DNA of 64,000 nucleotides from JAHEGP01 sp963751595. GTDB lineage: Bacteria > Pseudomonadota > Gammaproteobacteria > Pseudomonadales > JAHEGP01. Below are positions 43,898 through 52,693 of this stretch, in pieces. The DNA lies in the NCBI GenBank assembly GCA_963751595.1, contig CAVVVC010000001.1:1302001-1366000 (forward strand), in the 5' to 3' direction. Position numbers and translations under genes: made by a program. The notes below the pieces were generated by a model. The model was given only the letters and a program-made list of their open reading frames with translations. It was not told the origin of the DNA and made no database searches. Every line of letters starts with the position of its first letter. Position 1 is the first letter of the stretch.

Positions 43898-44655
43898 CAG
43901 ACCTGAGTATCAACCTCAACAAAATCGCGCTGATTCGTAACTCCCGCGACACAGCGTATCCCTCCGTAACCCGCCATGCACAGATGTGCGTCGATGCGGG
44001 CGCTGACGGCATTACCGTGCACCCGCGGCCCGACCAGAGGCACATCCGGGTGCAGGATTGTTACGACCTCGCCGGGATGTTGAGCGTTGAGTTCAATATC
44101 GAGGGTAATCCCTTTGCTCCGCCCATGACTAGCGACCGCCCCGGGGTTTCCGACTACCCGGGGTTTATGGAAATCGTTACCGAGATTGCGCCGGCCCAGT
44201 GCACATTGGTTCCGGACGGGAATGCCCAGCTGACATCCGACCATGGTTTCGACCTTGAAAAGGACGGTGCGCGCCTTGCCCCTATCATCGATCGGCTTCA
44301 CGGCAAGGGCATTCGGGTGAGCCTGTTCATGGACCCGGTGGAAAAGCAAATTCGCCGGGCCCGGGAGCTGGGTGCCGACAGGATAGAACTCTACACAGGC
44401 CCCTATGCCGTGGCACATGCCCAGGGCAACTGGTCAAGCGTGCTCACCCGCTACCGTGACGCTGCACAGTTTGCCGATAATATCGGCCTTGGCGTCAACG
44501 CCGGGCACGACCTCAATCTCGACAACCTCTCACTGTTTGCCGGTGCGCTGCCCCGGCTTCGGGAAGTCAGTATCGGCCATGCCTTTACCGTCGACTGTAT
44601 CGAGCGGGGTCTTGTCAGCACCGTGAAAGCCTACCAGTCCTGCCTCGGCAAGTAA
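43894..44655 (+). CDS. pdxJ: Pyridoxine 5'-phosphate synthase
   Basis: The 253-residue TIM-barrel protein has MTDLSINLNKIALIRNSR at its start, the HPRPDQRHI loop that binds substrate phosphate and ELYTGPYA with the active Glu. It joins 3-amino-2-oxopropyl phosphate and deoxyxylulose phosphate. Usually pdxJ follows recO; here it follows a cyclophilin gene, so it has moved or the neighbourhood was rearranged. Confidence 0.92.
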   Translation: MTDLSINLNKIALIRNSRDTAYPSVTRHAQMCVDAGADGITVHPRPDQRHIRVQDCYDLAGMLSVEFNIEGNPFAPPMTSDRPGVSDYPGFMEIVTEIAPAQCTLVPDGNAQLTSDHGFDLEKDGARLAPIIDRLHGKGIRVSLFMDPVEKQIRRARELGADRIELYTGPYAVAHAQGNWSSVLTRYRDAAQFADNIGLGVNAGHDLNLDNLSLFAGALPRLREVSIGHAFTVDCIERGLVSTVKAYQSCLGK

Positions 44656-44677
44656 TCCGTCGTACCTATGCCTGACG

Positions 44678-45043
44678 CTAACACTTGCCGACCTGGGGGC
44701 AAGCATCCTCAGCGTCTGCGGTGAGCTGCTGGCGGACGTCCTCGATTCCTCCGGCATTGCTGACGTTGGTATAACCCAGTTGCTTTAGCGACTCCTCGGC
44801 GAGCCCAGAACGCCGGCCCGATCGACAGTAGAGCCGAATCGGCGCATTTTTGTCCGTGGTCACTTCACCGATACGCGCGGCAATATCCTCGTGGGGAATG
44901 TTGGGGTGCCCGGGGATATGGCCGGCACCGTATTCTTCAACCGAGCGAACGTCAATCCAGACCTCACCGGGGTCAGCCACTGCAGCCGAGCCGAGCCACG
45001 CAAGTACCAGTCCAGCAATCAACAGTCGAAATCCAGTCATCAT
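44678..45043 (-). CDS. Exported single-domain rhodanese
   Basis: AAGGAG five bases before the first of two adjacent ATGs sets the start at 45043, giving 121 residues. A signal peptide (about 1-23) is followed by one rhodanese domain with VWIDVRSVEEY and the catalytic Cys73 in YCRSGRRSG. It probably acts on periplasmic sulfur compounds. Short length and export resemble PspE-like proteins. It is convergent with pdxJ. Confidence 0.88.
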   Translation of the reverse strand: MMTGFRLLIAGLVLAWLGSAAVADPGEVWIDVRSVEEYGAGHIPGHPNIPHEDIAARIGEVTTDKNAPIRLYCRSGRRSGLAEESLKQLGYTNVSNAGGIEDVRQQLTADAEDACPQVGKC

Positions 45044-45247
45044 TTGTTCTCCTTTACAGATTTTGGGCGGCACGTATCTCCGGCCGTCTCAACCCGGTAC
45101 CGGAGCTACCGCACCCGCGGTGCTCGCAACATCCGACCGGTGGATTGTACCACCATGCCCCCGGGATTCGTCGGCTTGTGCCGCGTGGCGTGGACACCGG
45201 TTTCTTGCTAGGCTACGCGCAAAACAGCGAGATGGAGTAAACGGCAC

Positions 45248-45775
45248 ATGCAGAATATTGTGTTTACCTTTGTTGGCGACGATAGGGCCGGGTTGGTGGA
45301 GCGCATTTCTGAAAAGGTGGCCGAACACCAGGGCAATTGGCTGGAAAGTCGTCTGGCCCAGATGGCGGGAAAGTTTGCCGGCATTGTCAGCGTAGCCATC
45401 GGTGACAATCATGTCGAAGCGCTGCTGCAGGATCTAGCGAGCCTGGCGGATTCCGGGCTCACCGTGGTCGCCGAGCGCAGTGACAGCACAGCGGTCAGCA
45501 GCGGAAGCGGCGCGGCCACACTGAAAATTCTTGGCAATGATCGCCCAGGAATCGTGCACGAGATTTCAGCATCGCTGGCAGCACTGAAGATCAACATTCA
45601 GGAATTATCAAGCGAAGTACAAAGTGCACCCATGGCGGGCATTCCTCTCTTCGCTGCGACCATAGACATTGACCTACCCGCCGGTTCCAAGCTCACCCAG
45701 CTACAGGAACACATAGAGGAAGTCGCCGAGCATCTCGATGTCGATATTCATCTCGAGATCAACGGCGCCTCCTGA
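45248..45775 (+). CDS. gcvR: GcvR-like tandem ACT-domain regulator
   Basis: The 175-residue product consists of two ACT domains (about 3-75 and 92-165), each with the pattern G(D/N)DR(A/P)G followed by a helix (VGDDRAGLVERIS, LGNDRPGIVHEIS). This is the GcvR glycine-cleavage repressor layout, which binds glycine and acts through GcvA. No gcv genes lie nearby. Its last 17 bases overlap a convergent small gene. Confidence 0.85.
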   Translation: MQNIVFTFVGDDRAGLVERISEKVAEHQGNWLESRLAQMAGKFAGIVSVAIGDNHVEALLQDLASLADSGLTVVAERSDSTAVSSGSGAATLKILGNDRPGIVHEISASLAALKINIQELSSEVQSAPMAGIPLFAATIDIDLPAGSKLTQLQEHIEEVAEHLDVDIHLEINGAS

Positions 45776-45962
45776 ACAATAACCTGATCGCCAGCACCAG
45801 CGCAGCCAGCAGCATTGCGACAGCGACCAGCGCCAGGCTCATCCAGAAGACCTTGTATAACTCAGCGGGAGCGACGTCGAAGTAGCTAACCGCACACCAG
45901 GCAAACACCGCGGTTGCTGCCAGCGCCAGGGCTAGTGTTCTAAGATTGCGTCGCAGCGCCAT
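45759..45962 (-). CDS. Small two-helix membrane protein
   Basis: GAGGAGG six bases before the ATG at 45962 marks a good start for a 67-residue protein. It has two hydrophobic segments (about 8-25 and 40-60), a positively charged N-terminus and a run of four arginines at the end (LLFRRRR), suggesting both ends are inside. I recognise no family. It overlaps the gcvR-like gene tail to tail by 17 bases and lies 110 bases after the MFS gene. Confidence 0.6.
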   Translation of the reverse strand: MALRRNLRTLALALAATAVFAWCAVSYFDVAPAELYKVFWMSLALVAVAMLLAALVLAIRLLFRRRR

Positions 45963-46072
45963 TGCGCCCTCCTCTAGCCGATGGCGGCCTACGCCGGACA
46001 TCATCGAATCCCCGGTGCCACGTACGGTCGTACAGGGCAGCCCAGACCAATGATGCCGATACCTGCAACAGT

Positions 46073-47257
46073 CTACCCCGAACATCGGGTAGGGGGCAGC
46101 CGTTGCGCGGGCAGTGGCCGGAGGAAAAACCCTCCGATCAGGGCGGCCAGCAAACAGGCCGCCGCCGCTACCCCGAAGGTCAATTCGGCGCCTCGCTCCC
46201 ACAACAGGCCGCTGGCGAGGGCCCCGAGAGCGCCCCCTGCACCAAAGCCAATGCCGCTGTACAAGGCCTGGCCCTGCCCCTGGTGGCCTGTGCGGAAAAA
46301 GCGGCGAATGTACTCGATAGCAACGGCATGGGAGCTACCAAAGCTGGCCGCATGCAGGAGCTGGGCGAAAAGCAGTACCGCAATATTGTCGGCGTGAAAA
46401 GCTATCAAATACCAGCGTAGCGCCGAAAGCAACAGACTCAGCATCAGAATCGACTTAATCGACCATCGCAGCAGGGCGCGATGAATGATGACAAACAACA
46501 GGACTTCTGCCACCACGCCCAGGGACCACAGCAGGCCCGTCGCCGTTCGACTGTAACCCAACTGTTCGAGGTAAATGCTGTAAAAGGTGTAATAAGGCCC
46601 GTGGGAAAACTGCAACAGCAGGGCCACGACGATAAAAGCCAGCAGTCCGGGCTGGCGCAAGGTCTGCCACAACCCCTGTTGTTCGGCCGCAGGAGCTCGG
46701 GGCGCTGCATCCGCCACCCACAGGCTGCTCAGCCAGATTGCGAACAGTAGCGATACCAGGATAAATGGCAAGGTCTGCAACGAGAAGTGATCAAACCACC
46801 AACCCAGCAACACCACGGCAAGGATAAATCCGACGGAGCCCCAAAGGCGCACCAGGCTGTAGCGTTCCGGCCGCTGTTGCAAAAAGCCAAGGGTCACCAC
46901 TTCGAACTGGGGTAACACCGCGTTCCAGAAAAAGCTGTAGGCAGTAACCACCAGCACCAGCACCGTGAAGTCCCGACGGTAGAAGATCAGCAGGAACGCC
47001 AGCAGTGCCAGGGCATTGCCCCAGCGAATGATACTGATTCGACGGCCGCTGCGGTCACCCAACCAGCCCCAAACACTGGGTGCGATGATCTTGGTCGCCA
47101 TCATGATCGATGACAACACCCCGATCGCCCGGGCGTTAAAGCCCTCTTCCTGCAGGAACAGGCTCCAATAGGGCAACCACGCACCCAGAAGGGCAAAGTA
47201 AAAGAAGTAGACCGAGGACAGGCGCCAGTACGGAATACCGGCCCGGCGCCACGACAA
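46073..47257 (-). CDS. MFS transporter (HcaT/PP-transporter type)
   Basis: The 394-residue protein has about twelve membrane helices and the loop GWLGDRSGRRISI after helix 2. Its opening WRLSSVYFFYFALLGAWLPYW resembles the 3-phenylpropionate/NHS group of the major facilitator superfamily. The frame is read straight on from the aroC stop: TAA is followed immediately by TTG (47257), preceded by GAGG in the end of aroC, which I take as the start. The substrate is unknown. Confidence 0.8.
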   Translation of the reverse strand: MSWRRAGIPYWRLSSVYFFYFALLGAWLPYWSLFLQEEGFNARAIGVLSSIMMATKIIAPSVWGWLGDRSGRRISIIRWGNALALLAFLLIFYRRDFTVLVLVVTAYSFFWNAVLPQFEVVTLGFLQQRPERYSLVRLWGSVGFILAVVLLGWWFDHFSLQTLPFILVSLLFAIWLSSLWVADAAPRAPAAEQQGLWQTLRQPGLLAFIVVALLLQFSHGPYYTFYSIYLEQLGYSRTATGLLWSLGVVAEVLLFVIIHRALLRWSIKSILMLSLLLSALRWYLIAFHADNIAVLLFAQLLHAASFGSSHAVAIEYIRRFFRTGHQGQGQALYSGIGFGAGGALGALASGLLWERGAELTFGVAAAACLLAALIGGFFLRPLPAQRLPPTRCSG

Positions 47258-48358
47258 TTACTTTGCCTCGGCGGGTATTACCGGCAATGGAAAGGTGACG
47301 CCGGCATTCTGGCCGCGGTGGCGCAGGCAATGGTCCAGCAGGACGATAGCCATCATCGCCTCTGCGATCGGCGTCGCACGAATGCCGACGCAGGGATCAT
47401 GGCGGCCGGTGGTGACCACCTCTATTGCCTCGCCCCGGCTATTGATACTGCGACCGGGCAGACGCATGCTCGAAGTGGGCTTCAGGGCGATATGCGCGAC
47501 GATGGACTGACCACTGGAAATGCCCCCGAGAACACCGCCGGAGTGATTACTGAGAAACCCCTCCGGTGTTATTTCGTCACGGTGTTCAGTCCCCTTTTGC
47601 GCTACGGCGGCAAAGCCGGCGCCGAACTCCACGCCCTTTACTGCATTGATACTCATCAGGGCGTGGGCGAGGTCAGCATCCAGCCGATCAAACACCGGCT
47701 CACCCCAACCCGGGGGGACGTTTTCGGCGACCACGCTGATGCGGGCGCCCACGGAGTTACCTTCCTTGATCAGAGACTGCATGTAGGCTTCGAGTTCAGG
47801 CACACGATCGGGATCACCACAAAAGAATGCGTTTTGCTCGACGCTATCCCAGTTTTTCAAAGCCAATTCTATCGGCCCGAGCTGTGACATATAGCCACGC
47901 ACCCGCACGCCGGTCTGTTGATGCAGGACTTTTTTGGCAATGGCCCCGGCAGCAACACGCATCGCTGTCTCCCGGGCCGATGAGCGTCCACCGCCACGGT
48001 AATCGCGGACGCCATATTTCTGCATGTAGGTATAGTCAGCATGATTGGGGCGATAGCTATCCCGGATGTTGCTGTAGTCCTTGGAGCGTTGGTCCGTGTT
48101 TCTGATCAACAGGCCGATGGGTGTGCCGGTGGTAACTCCGTCGAAGACGCCCGACAAGATCTCCACCTCGTCGGCCTCGCGGCGCTGGGTTGTGTAGCGG
48201 GAGCTGCCCGGCTTGCGTCGATCGAGGTCGATTTGCAGATCCGCCTCGTCCAGCGGTACGCCGGGGGGACAACCATCGACGATACAGCCAATGGCGGGAC
48301 CGTGGCTCTCGCCAAAACTGGTCACACTGAATAGCTTGCCTAGGGTGTTACCGGACAT
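47258..48358 (-). CDS. aroC: Chorismate synthase
   Basis: The 366-residue product has SFGESHGPAIG near the start, RGGGRSSARETAMRVAAG and the C-terminal RHDPCVGIRATPIAEAM, the three motifs of chorismate synthase. It makes chorismate from EPSP using reduced FMN. prmB lies upstream on the same strand, as in many gammaproteobacteria. Confidence 0.97.
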   Translation of the reverse strand: MSGNTLGKLFSVTSFGESHGPAIGCIVDGCPPGVPLDEADLQIDLDRRKPGSSRYTTQRREADEVEILSGVFDGVTTGTPIGLLIRNTDQRSKDYSNIRDSYRPNHADYTYMQKYGVRDYRGGGRSSARETAMRVAAGAIAKKVLHQQTGVRVRGYMSQLGPIELALKNWDSVEQNAFFCGDPDRVPELEAYMQSLIKEGNSVGARISVVAENVPPGWGEPVFDRLDADLAHALMSINAVKGVEFGAGFAAVAQKGTEHRDEITPEGFLSNHSGGVLGGISSGQSIVAHIALKPTSSMRLPGRSINSRGEAIEVVTTGRHDPCVGIRATPIAEAMMAIVLLDHCLRHRGQNAGVTFPLPVIPAEAK

Positions 48359-48396
48359 AAAAGAACCGCCTGTTGAAATCAGCGCGGAATTATACG

Positions 48397-49317
48397 CTAA
48401 AAATGCCCCTGGTAGTCAGCCAGTTCCTGGGCACTGATTACCAGCACCCCCTCCCCCCCGCGCTCGAAGTCGACCCAGGTAAAGGGCACATCGGGATACG
48501 CCCGCTCTAACGCCTCGGCACTGTTGCCAACTTCCAGTACCAGCAAACCCTCGTCGTTGAGATGAGCGGCAGCGTCGCGCAGAATTCGGCGCGCGAGTTC
48601 GAGACCGTCGTCGCCTGCAGCCAGGGCGATCGCTGGCTCATGGCGAAACTCGGCCGGCATCGACGCCAGGTCCGCGGAGTCGACATAGGGTGGGTTGCTG
48701 ACGATCAAATCGTACCGCGCATGATGGCTATCCAGGCTCGCAAACAGGTCGGACTGGACAGGGTTTACCCTGCCCTCGAACTGGTGCAACGCGATATTGT
48801 CCCGCGCCAGTTGCAGCGCGGGCGCGCTGATGTCGACCAGGTCGACCCGTACATCGGCCAGGTAAGACGCACAGGCAATACCGATGCAACCACTGCCACA
48901 ACACAGGTCCAGCACTGAGTCGATTCGGGGACCGGAATACCAGGGTTCAAAACATTGCTCGATCAATTCGGCAATCGGCGACCGCGGAATGATCACCCGC
49001 CGATCGACGTTAAACGGAAGTCCGGCAAACCAGGCCTGACCACTGATATAAGGCAAGGGCAGGCGCTGCTCGACTCGCAGCGACAACCAGTCAACAATCC
49101 GGGTCCGCTCTTCCCGCAGTAATCGGCCATCCAGAATCCGGTCGGTGACAGGTTCGGGGAAGTCCAGCGCCGCCTGCACCAGAAACAGGGATTCATCCCA
49201 GGCGTTGTCGGTACCGTGCCCAAAGAAAACCTGGTGGCGGGTCATCAAACTGGTGCCCCAGCGAACATAGTCCCGCACGGTTTGCAGGGTCTCGATGATC
49301 TCCTGACGGTTTTTCAT
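48397..49317 (-). CDS. prmB: 50S ribosomal protein L3 glutamine N5-methyltransferase
   Basis: The 306-residue product has the SAM motif LDLCCGSGCIGIA and the amide-methyltransferase motif NPPYVD, with the PrmB-type N-terminus (DYVRWGTSLM, FFGHGTDNAWDE). It methylates a glutamine in ribosomal protein L3. Length and the aroC neighbour distinguish it from the release-factor enzyme PrmC. It is divergent from folE. Confidence 0.93.
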   Translation of the reverse strand: MKNRQEIIETLQTVRDYVRWGTSLMTRHQVFFGHGTDNAWDESLFLVQAALDFPEPVTDRILDGRLLREERTRIVDWLSLRVEQRLPLPYISGQAWFAGLPFNVDRRVIIPRSPIAELIEQCFEPWYSGPRIDSVLDLCCGSGCIGIACASYLADVRVDLVDISAPALQLARDNIALHQFEGRVNPVQSDLFASLDSHHARYDLIVSNPPYVDSADLASMPAEFRHEPAIALAAGDDGLELARRILRDAAAHLNDEGLLVLEVGNSAEALERAYPDVPFTWVDFERGGEGVLVISAQELADYQGHF

Positions 49318-49435
49318 GGTTCAACTGCCAATGAAAATGAGGCGATATGATAACGGTGCAACGCCGGTGAACAAGTCTTTTCGGCAACTTTCTGCTAACA
49401 TCCGCCGCTAGACTTCAGCGGAACTGGACTACCGG

Positions 49436-49975
49436 ATGGATAGAGAATTTGCCGCAATTATCGAAGCGCTGGGGGAAGATCTCAGCAGGCCCGGCCTGGA
49501 AAAAACCCCGCAACGGGCCGCCGATGCCTTCAGGTTTCTTACCCGTGGCTATCAGCAGACGGCTGAAGACATCGTTAATGATGCCTTGTTCCCTTCGGAC
49601 GCACGGGAAATGGTGCTGGTGAAAGACATTGAATTGTATTCGCTGTGCGAGCATCACCTGTTGCCCTTTGTCGGCAAGTGTCACGTGGCATACATGCCCA
49701 ACGGCAAGGTGGTGGGACTGTCGAAGGTCGCGCGAATAGTCGATATGTATGCACGCAGACTTCAGATTCAGGAAAACCTGACAACCCAGATCTCCGCCAC
49801 CATCGAGTCCATCACCGGGGCCGCCGGCGTGGCGGTTGTCATTGAAGCGCATCATATGTGTATGATGATGCGGGGGGTGGAAAAACAGAACTCCTCGATG
49901 GTGACTTCCGCGATGCGTGGCGTCTTTCGCAGCAACGCCAACACCCGCAACGAGTTTCTGTCGCTGATTCGGTAG
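49436..49975 (+). CDS. folE: GTP cyclohydrolase I
   Basis: The 179-residue product is the bacterial FolE. Zinc ligands are Cys71, His74 and Cys142, with the spacing of E. coli Cys110, His113 and Cys181. CEHHLLPF and HHMCMMMRG flank the active site. It makes dihydroneopterin triphosphate from GTP for folate. The short N-terminus is normal in many proteobacteria. Confidence 0.96.
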   Translation: MDREFAAIIEALGEDLSRPGLEKTPQRAADAFRFLTRGYQQTAEDIVNDALFPSDAREMVLVKDIELYSLCEHHLLPFVGKCHVAYMPNGKVVGLSKVARIVDMYARRLQIQENLTTQISATIESITGAAGVAVVIEAHHMCMMMRGVEKQNSSMVTSAMRGVFRSNANTRNEFLSLIR

Positions 49976-50036
49976 CATTTTACTTTGCCGGCAACACGGG
50001 GCCTTGCCGCAGTGGAGGCACCGGCGCTTACCAGGG

Positions 50037-50942
50037 TCAGCTCGCCGTCAGAAACCCTGACACCAGTGGCGCCAGCAGGTCCGGGTCTTCAGCGTGAAAA
50101 TGGTGACCGCCCGGCAGTATATGCGATTCAAATTTTGCAAATCGCTTCAATAGTTGTTGCACCCCTTCGATCCTGGCGTAGCCATCCTCCGCCAACAGGA
50201 TCAGGGTCGGCGCTGTGATCGCTTGAAAAAACGCCTCGCTATGCTCCCTGCTCAGCTTGAATGCCGAACCAAGGGTCAGGCGGGGATCGCTGCGCCAGGT
50301 AACACTGCCATCAGCCGCGACCGCCACACCCCGGGCCACCAGCAAGCTTGCGATTGCAGCGCTTAATCCGGTGGCCTTCTGGCGAGCAACTATTGCCTCG
50401 GCAATATCGGAATAGCGGGGCAATTTCTTGTCGCCGCAGCGACGTTGGTCGACAAGGTACTTTCTCAGCACCGCCGGCGCCTGCGCTGCCGGCACCGGCT
50501 TGGGCCAGACCGCATCCAACAGCACCATGCGGCCCATACGCTCGGGCATCGTCGCTGCCAGCAGCGTTGAAATCAAAGCCCCCCTGGAGTGGCCCAGCAA
50601 ATTGAAACGCTCCCACCCCAGGGCATCAGCGAAGGCGAGAATATCGAGCAGGTCATCCCAAAGATTGTAGCTTCCAGGCGCTGGGCGGTGATCACTCAGG
50701 CCATGGCCCGGGAGGTCAATGGCCCAGACATCCAACCCGGACAGGCGCGCCCCCAGTGGCGAAAAACTCGCGGCGTTGTCCAACCAACCATGAAGGGCCA
50801 GGGTCGGCAGCCCGCCGGGATCGCTTTGCCAGTGCAGTCCATGAATCCTCCGGCCGTTGGCGATTTCACAGAACTCCCGCGGTTGCTGCCCGTCGGTCGT
50901 TGTCATGCGCTTGCCCGCTTCATTGGCACCAGAGTGCATCAT
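50037..50942 (-). CDS. Alpha/beta hydrolase
   Basis: The 301-residue product has LALHGWLDN (oxyanion hole), a GHSRG nucleophile elbow with Ser119, and GGHHFH near the C-terminus with the catalytic His. The opening frame overlaps the sixA stop as ATGA; an internal ATG at 50906 is also possible. The substrate cannot be named. It is last in gpsA-sixA-hydrolase. Confidence 0.8.
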   Translation of the reverse strand: MMHSGANEAGKRMTTTDGQQPREFCEIANGRRIHGLHWQSDPGGLPTLALHGWLDNAASFSPLGARLSGLDVWAIDLPGHGLSDHRPAPGSYNLWDDLLDILAFADALGWERFNLLGHSRGALISTLLAATMPERMGRMVLLDAVWPKPVPAAQAPAVLRKYLVDQRRCGDKKLPRYSDIAEAIVARQKATGLSAAIASLLVARGVAVAADGSVTWRSDPRLTLGSAFKLSREHSEAFFQAITAPTLILLAEDGYARIEGVQQLLKRFAKFESHILPGGHHFHAEDPDLLAPLVSGFLTAS

Positions 50943-51451
50943 CAGCTCACCTGGCCAGGGTCAAGAACATCCTGTCGCCATATCTCTGAAGCGCTGCCGG
51001 GCCCGAGGTGCTGGTACTCAAGTAGCGCGATGGTCGCCGGTGCAAAGGGAAAGCCATGGCCCACCGAACCCTCGACGAGGTAATTGCGCAGTTCGCCCAC
51101 CAGCGGCTGGTGGGTCACCCAGATTGCTGCGCGTGGCAGTTCGCCACCGGGAAGATCAGTTCGATCCCATAGCCGCAACAGGCGCTTGAGATTGCCCGAG
51201 GGTGTCAGCTCGGCAAGCTCTCGCGGCAACGGTAAACCGAAGCAACGACCAAGCTCGGTACTGGTTTGTGTTGCCCTGAGGTAAGGGCTGGAGCACAGCA
51301 TATCGATAACGGCTCCCTGCGCCGCCAACCATTGCCCCATTGCCCGTGCCTGCTCGATACCCCTGGGCGTCAGGCGGCGTTGGGCGTCTTCCCGGGCAAA
51401 GTCCTCTGCCTCGGCGTGACGCATCAGATAGAGAAGCCTGTTATCAGCCAT
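50942..51451 (-). CDS. sixA: Phosphohistidine phosphatase SixA
   Basis: The ATG at 51451 gives 169 residues starting MADNRLLYLMRHAEAE, with the phosphohistidine site LMRHAE (His12), the LTPRG helix and later WVTHQPL. This branch of the histidine phosphatase superfamily removes phosphate from histidine phosphotransfer domains and PTS components. It overlaps gpsA by eight bases. Confidence 0.9.
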   Translation of the reverse strand: MADNRLLYLMRHAEAEDFAREDAQRRLTPRGIEQARAMGQWLAAQGAVIDMLCSSPYLRATQTSTELGRCFGLPLPRELAELTPSGNLKRLLRLWDRTDLPGGELPRAAIWVTHQPLVGELRNYLVEGSVGHGFPFAPATIALLEYQHLGPGSASEIWRQDVLDPGQVS

Positions 51452-52463
51452 GCTCGAACACAAACTCGACGTCCCGGTTCTGTTCCCTGGACATCATCGA
51501 GCTGACCGCTTCGCCGATTGACAGCTCTTCGTAGATAACCCCATAAAGGCTCTGGACCAGTGGCATGTCGATTCCCAGTTGGTCCGCCCGCTGCTTGACC
51601 AGTTTCAGCGTATTGACACCCTCGGCCACCTGCCCCAGCTCGGACACGACCTGGTGCAGGTCCTTGCCCTCACCCAGTGCATAGCCGACCCGATAGTTGC
51701 GACTCAAGGGCGACATACAGGTAACGATCAGGTCGCCCACCCCGGCCAGGCCGATAAAGGTCAGGGGATTGGCCCCCAGCTCGACGGCAAAGCGGCTCAT
51801 TTCCGCCAGCCCCCGGGTCAGCAGCAAGCCGATGGTGTTCTGGCCCAGCTCCAGCGCCGCCGCCATGCCGGAAATGATCGCGTAGATATTCTTCAACGCT
51901 CCCCCCAGTTCAACCCCATAGCAATCGCTACCCGAATAGCAGCGGAAATAGTCACTGTGCATGATCTGTTGGATATGGGCGCAGAGCTCGGTATCTTCAC
52001 TGGCGATAACGGTGCCAGTGAGTTGACGCTGGGCGATTTCGCCGGCGAGATTTGGCCCGCTCATGACGCCCAGGCGGATCCCCCCGATTTCTTCCCTCAG
52101 CACCTGGCTCATCAATTTATAGGAACCAGCCTCGATCCCCTTGGTAGTACTTATCAGCATGGTACCGGGCGTCACAACCGACGCCATATCCCTGGCCACT
52201 TCCCGACAGGAACTGCTGGGCACCGACATGAAAATGATTTCTGCGGGAGCTATGGCGTCTTCGAAGCTGGTGGAGGCGCGCATGTTAGGGTGTAGGGCGA
52301 GATCGGGCAGATAGGCACTGTTGACGTGCTGCTCATTGATTTCCCGCGCACGCTCTCCATTGCGCAGCCAGAGGCAGGTGTGATGCCCGTTCTCCGCCAT
52401 CAAGTTGGCGATGGCAGTCCCGAAGCTGCCCCCTCCTATGACCGTAATATTGTGATCCCGCAT
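51444..52463 (-). CDS. gpsA: Glycerol-3-phosphate dehydrogenase (NAD(P)+)
   Basis: The 339-residue product has GGGSFGTA at 9-16 for NAD(P), the conserved KGIE segment, GALKNIYAI with the catalytic Lys and GLAGVGDLIVTC. It makes sn-glycerol 3-phosphate for phospholipids. It starts the unit gpsA-sixA-hydrolase. Confidence 0.96.
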   Translation of the reverse strand: MRDHNITVIGGGSFGTAIANLMAENGHHTCLWLRNGERAREINEQHVNSAYLPDLALHPNMRASTSFEDAIAPAEIIFMSVPSSSCREVARDMASVVTPGTMLISTTKGIEAGSYKLMSQVLREEIGGIRLGVMSGPNLAGEIAQRQLTGTVIASEDTELCAHIQQIMHSDYFRCYSGSDCYGVELGGALKNIYAIISGMAAALELGQNTIGLLLTRGLAEMSRFAVELGANPLTFIGLAGVGDLIVTCMSPLSRNYRVGYALGEGKDLHQVVSELGQVAEGVNTLKLVKQRADQLGIDMPLVQSLYGVIYEELSIGEAVSSMMSREQNRDVEFVFEHG

Positions 52464-52655
52464 GAAGGCTGTTTCCCCTGCAACAGTGAGAAGGTGGCTT
52501 TGGAACGGTCTCCTGAGGCAAGGCCCGGTTTATTGTTTTTGCGCGCATTCCAGGCGAGTGATTCCCCTCGGGGGAGCCGGCTCCGACACGGGAATGCGCC
52601 AGCCATGACGGCGAACCGTTGTCTGGAGCAGTGTATCAGAACGCATGCGGGGGAG

Positions 52656-52680
52656 AAATCGCCGCCCGCGAAGGGGCGGC
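52656..52680 (-). terminator. Possible terminator of htpG
   Basis: On the minus strand GCCGCCC (52674-52680) pairs with GGGCGGC (52661-52667) around a CTTCGC loop and is followed by GATTT, a short T-rich stretch. It lies just after the htpG stop. Confidence 0.4.
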
Positions 52681-52693
52681 ATTGGCTGAGGGA

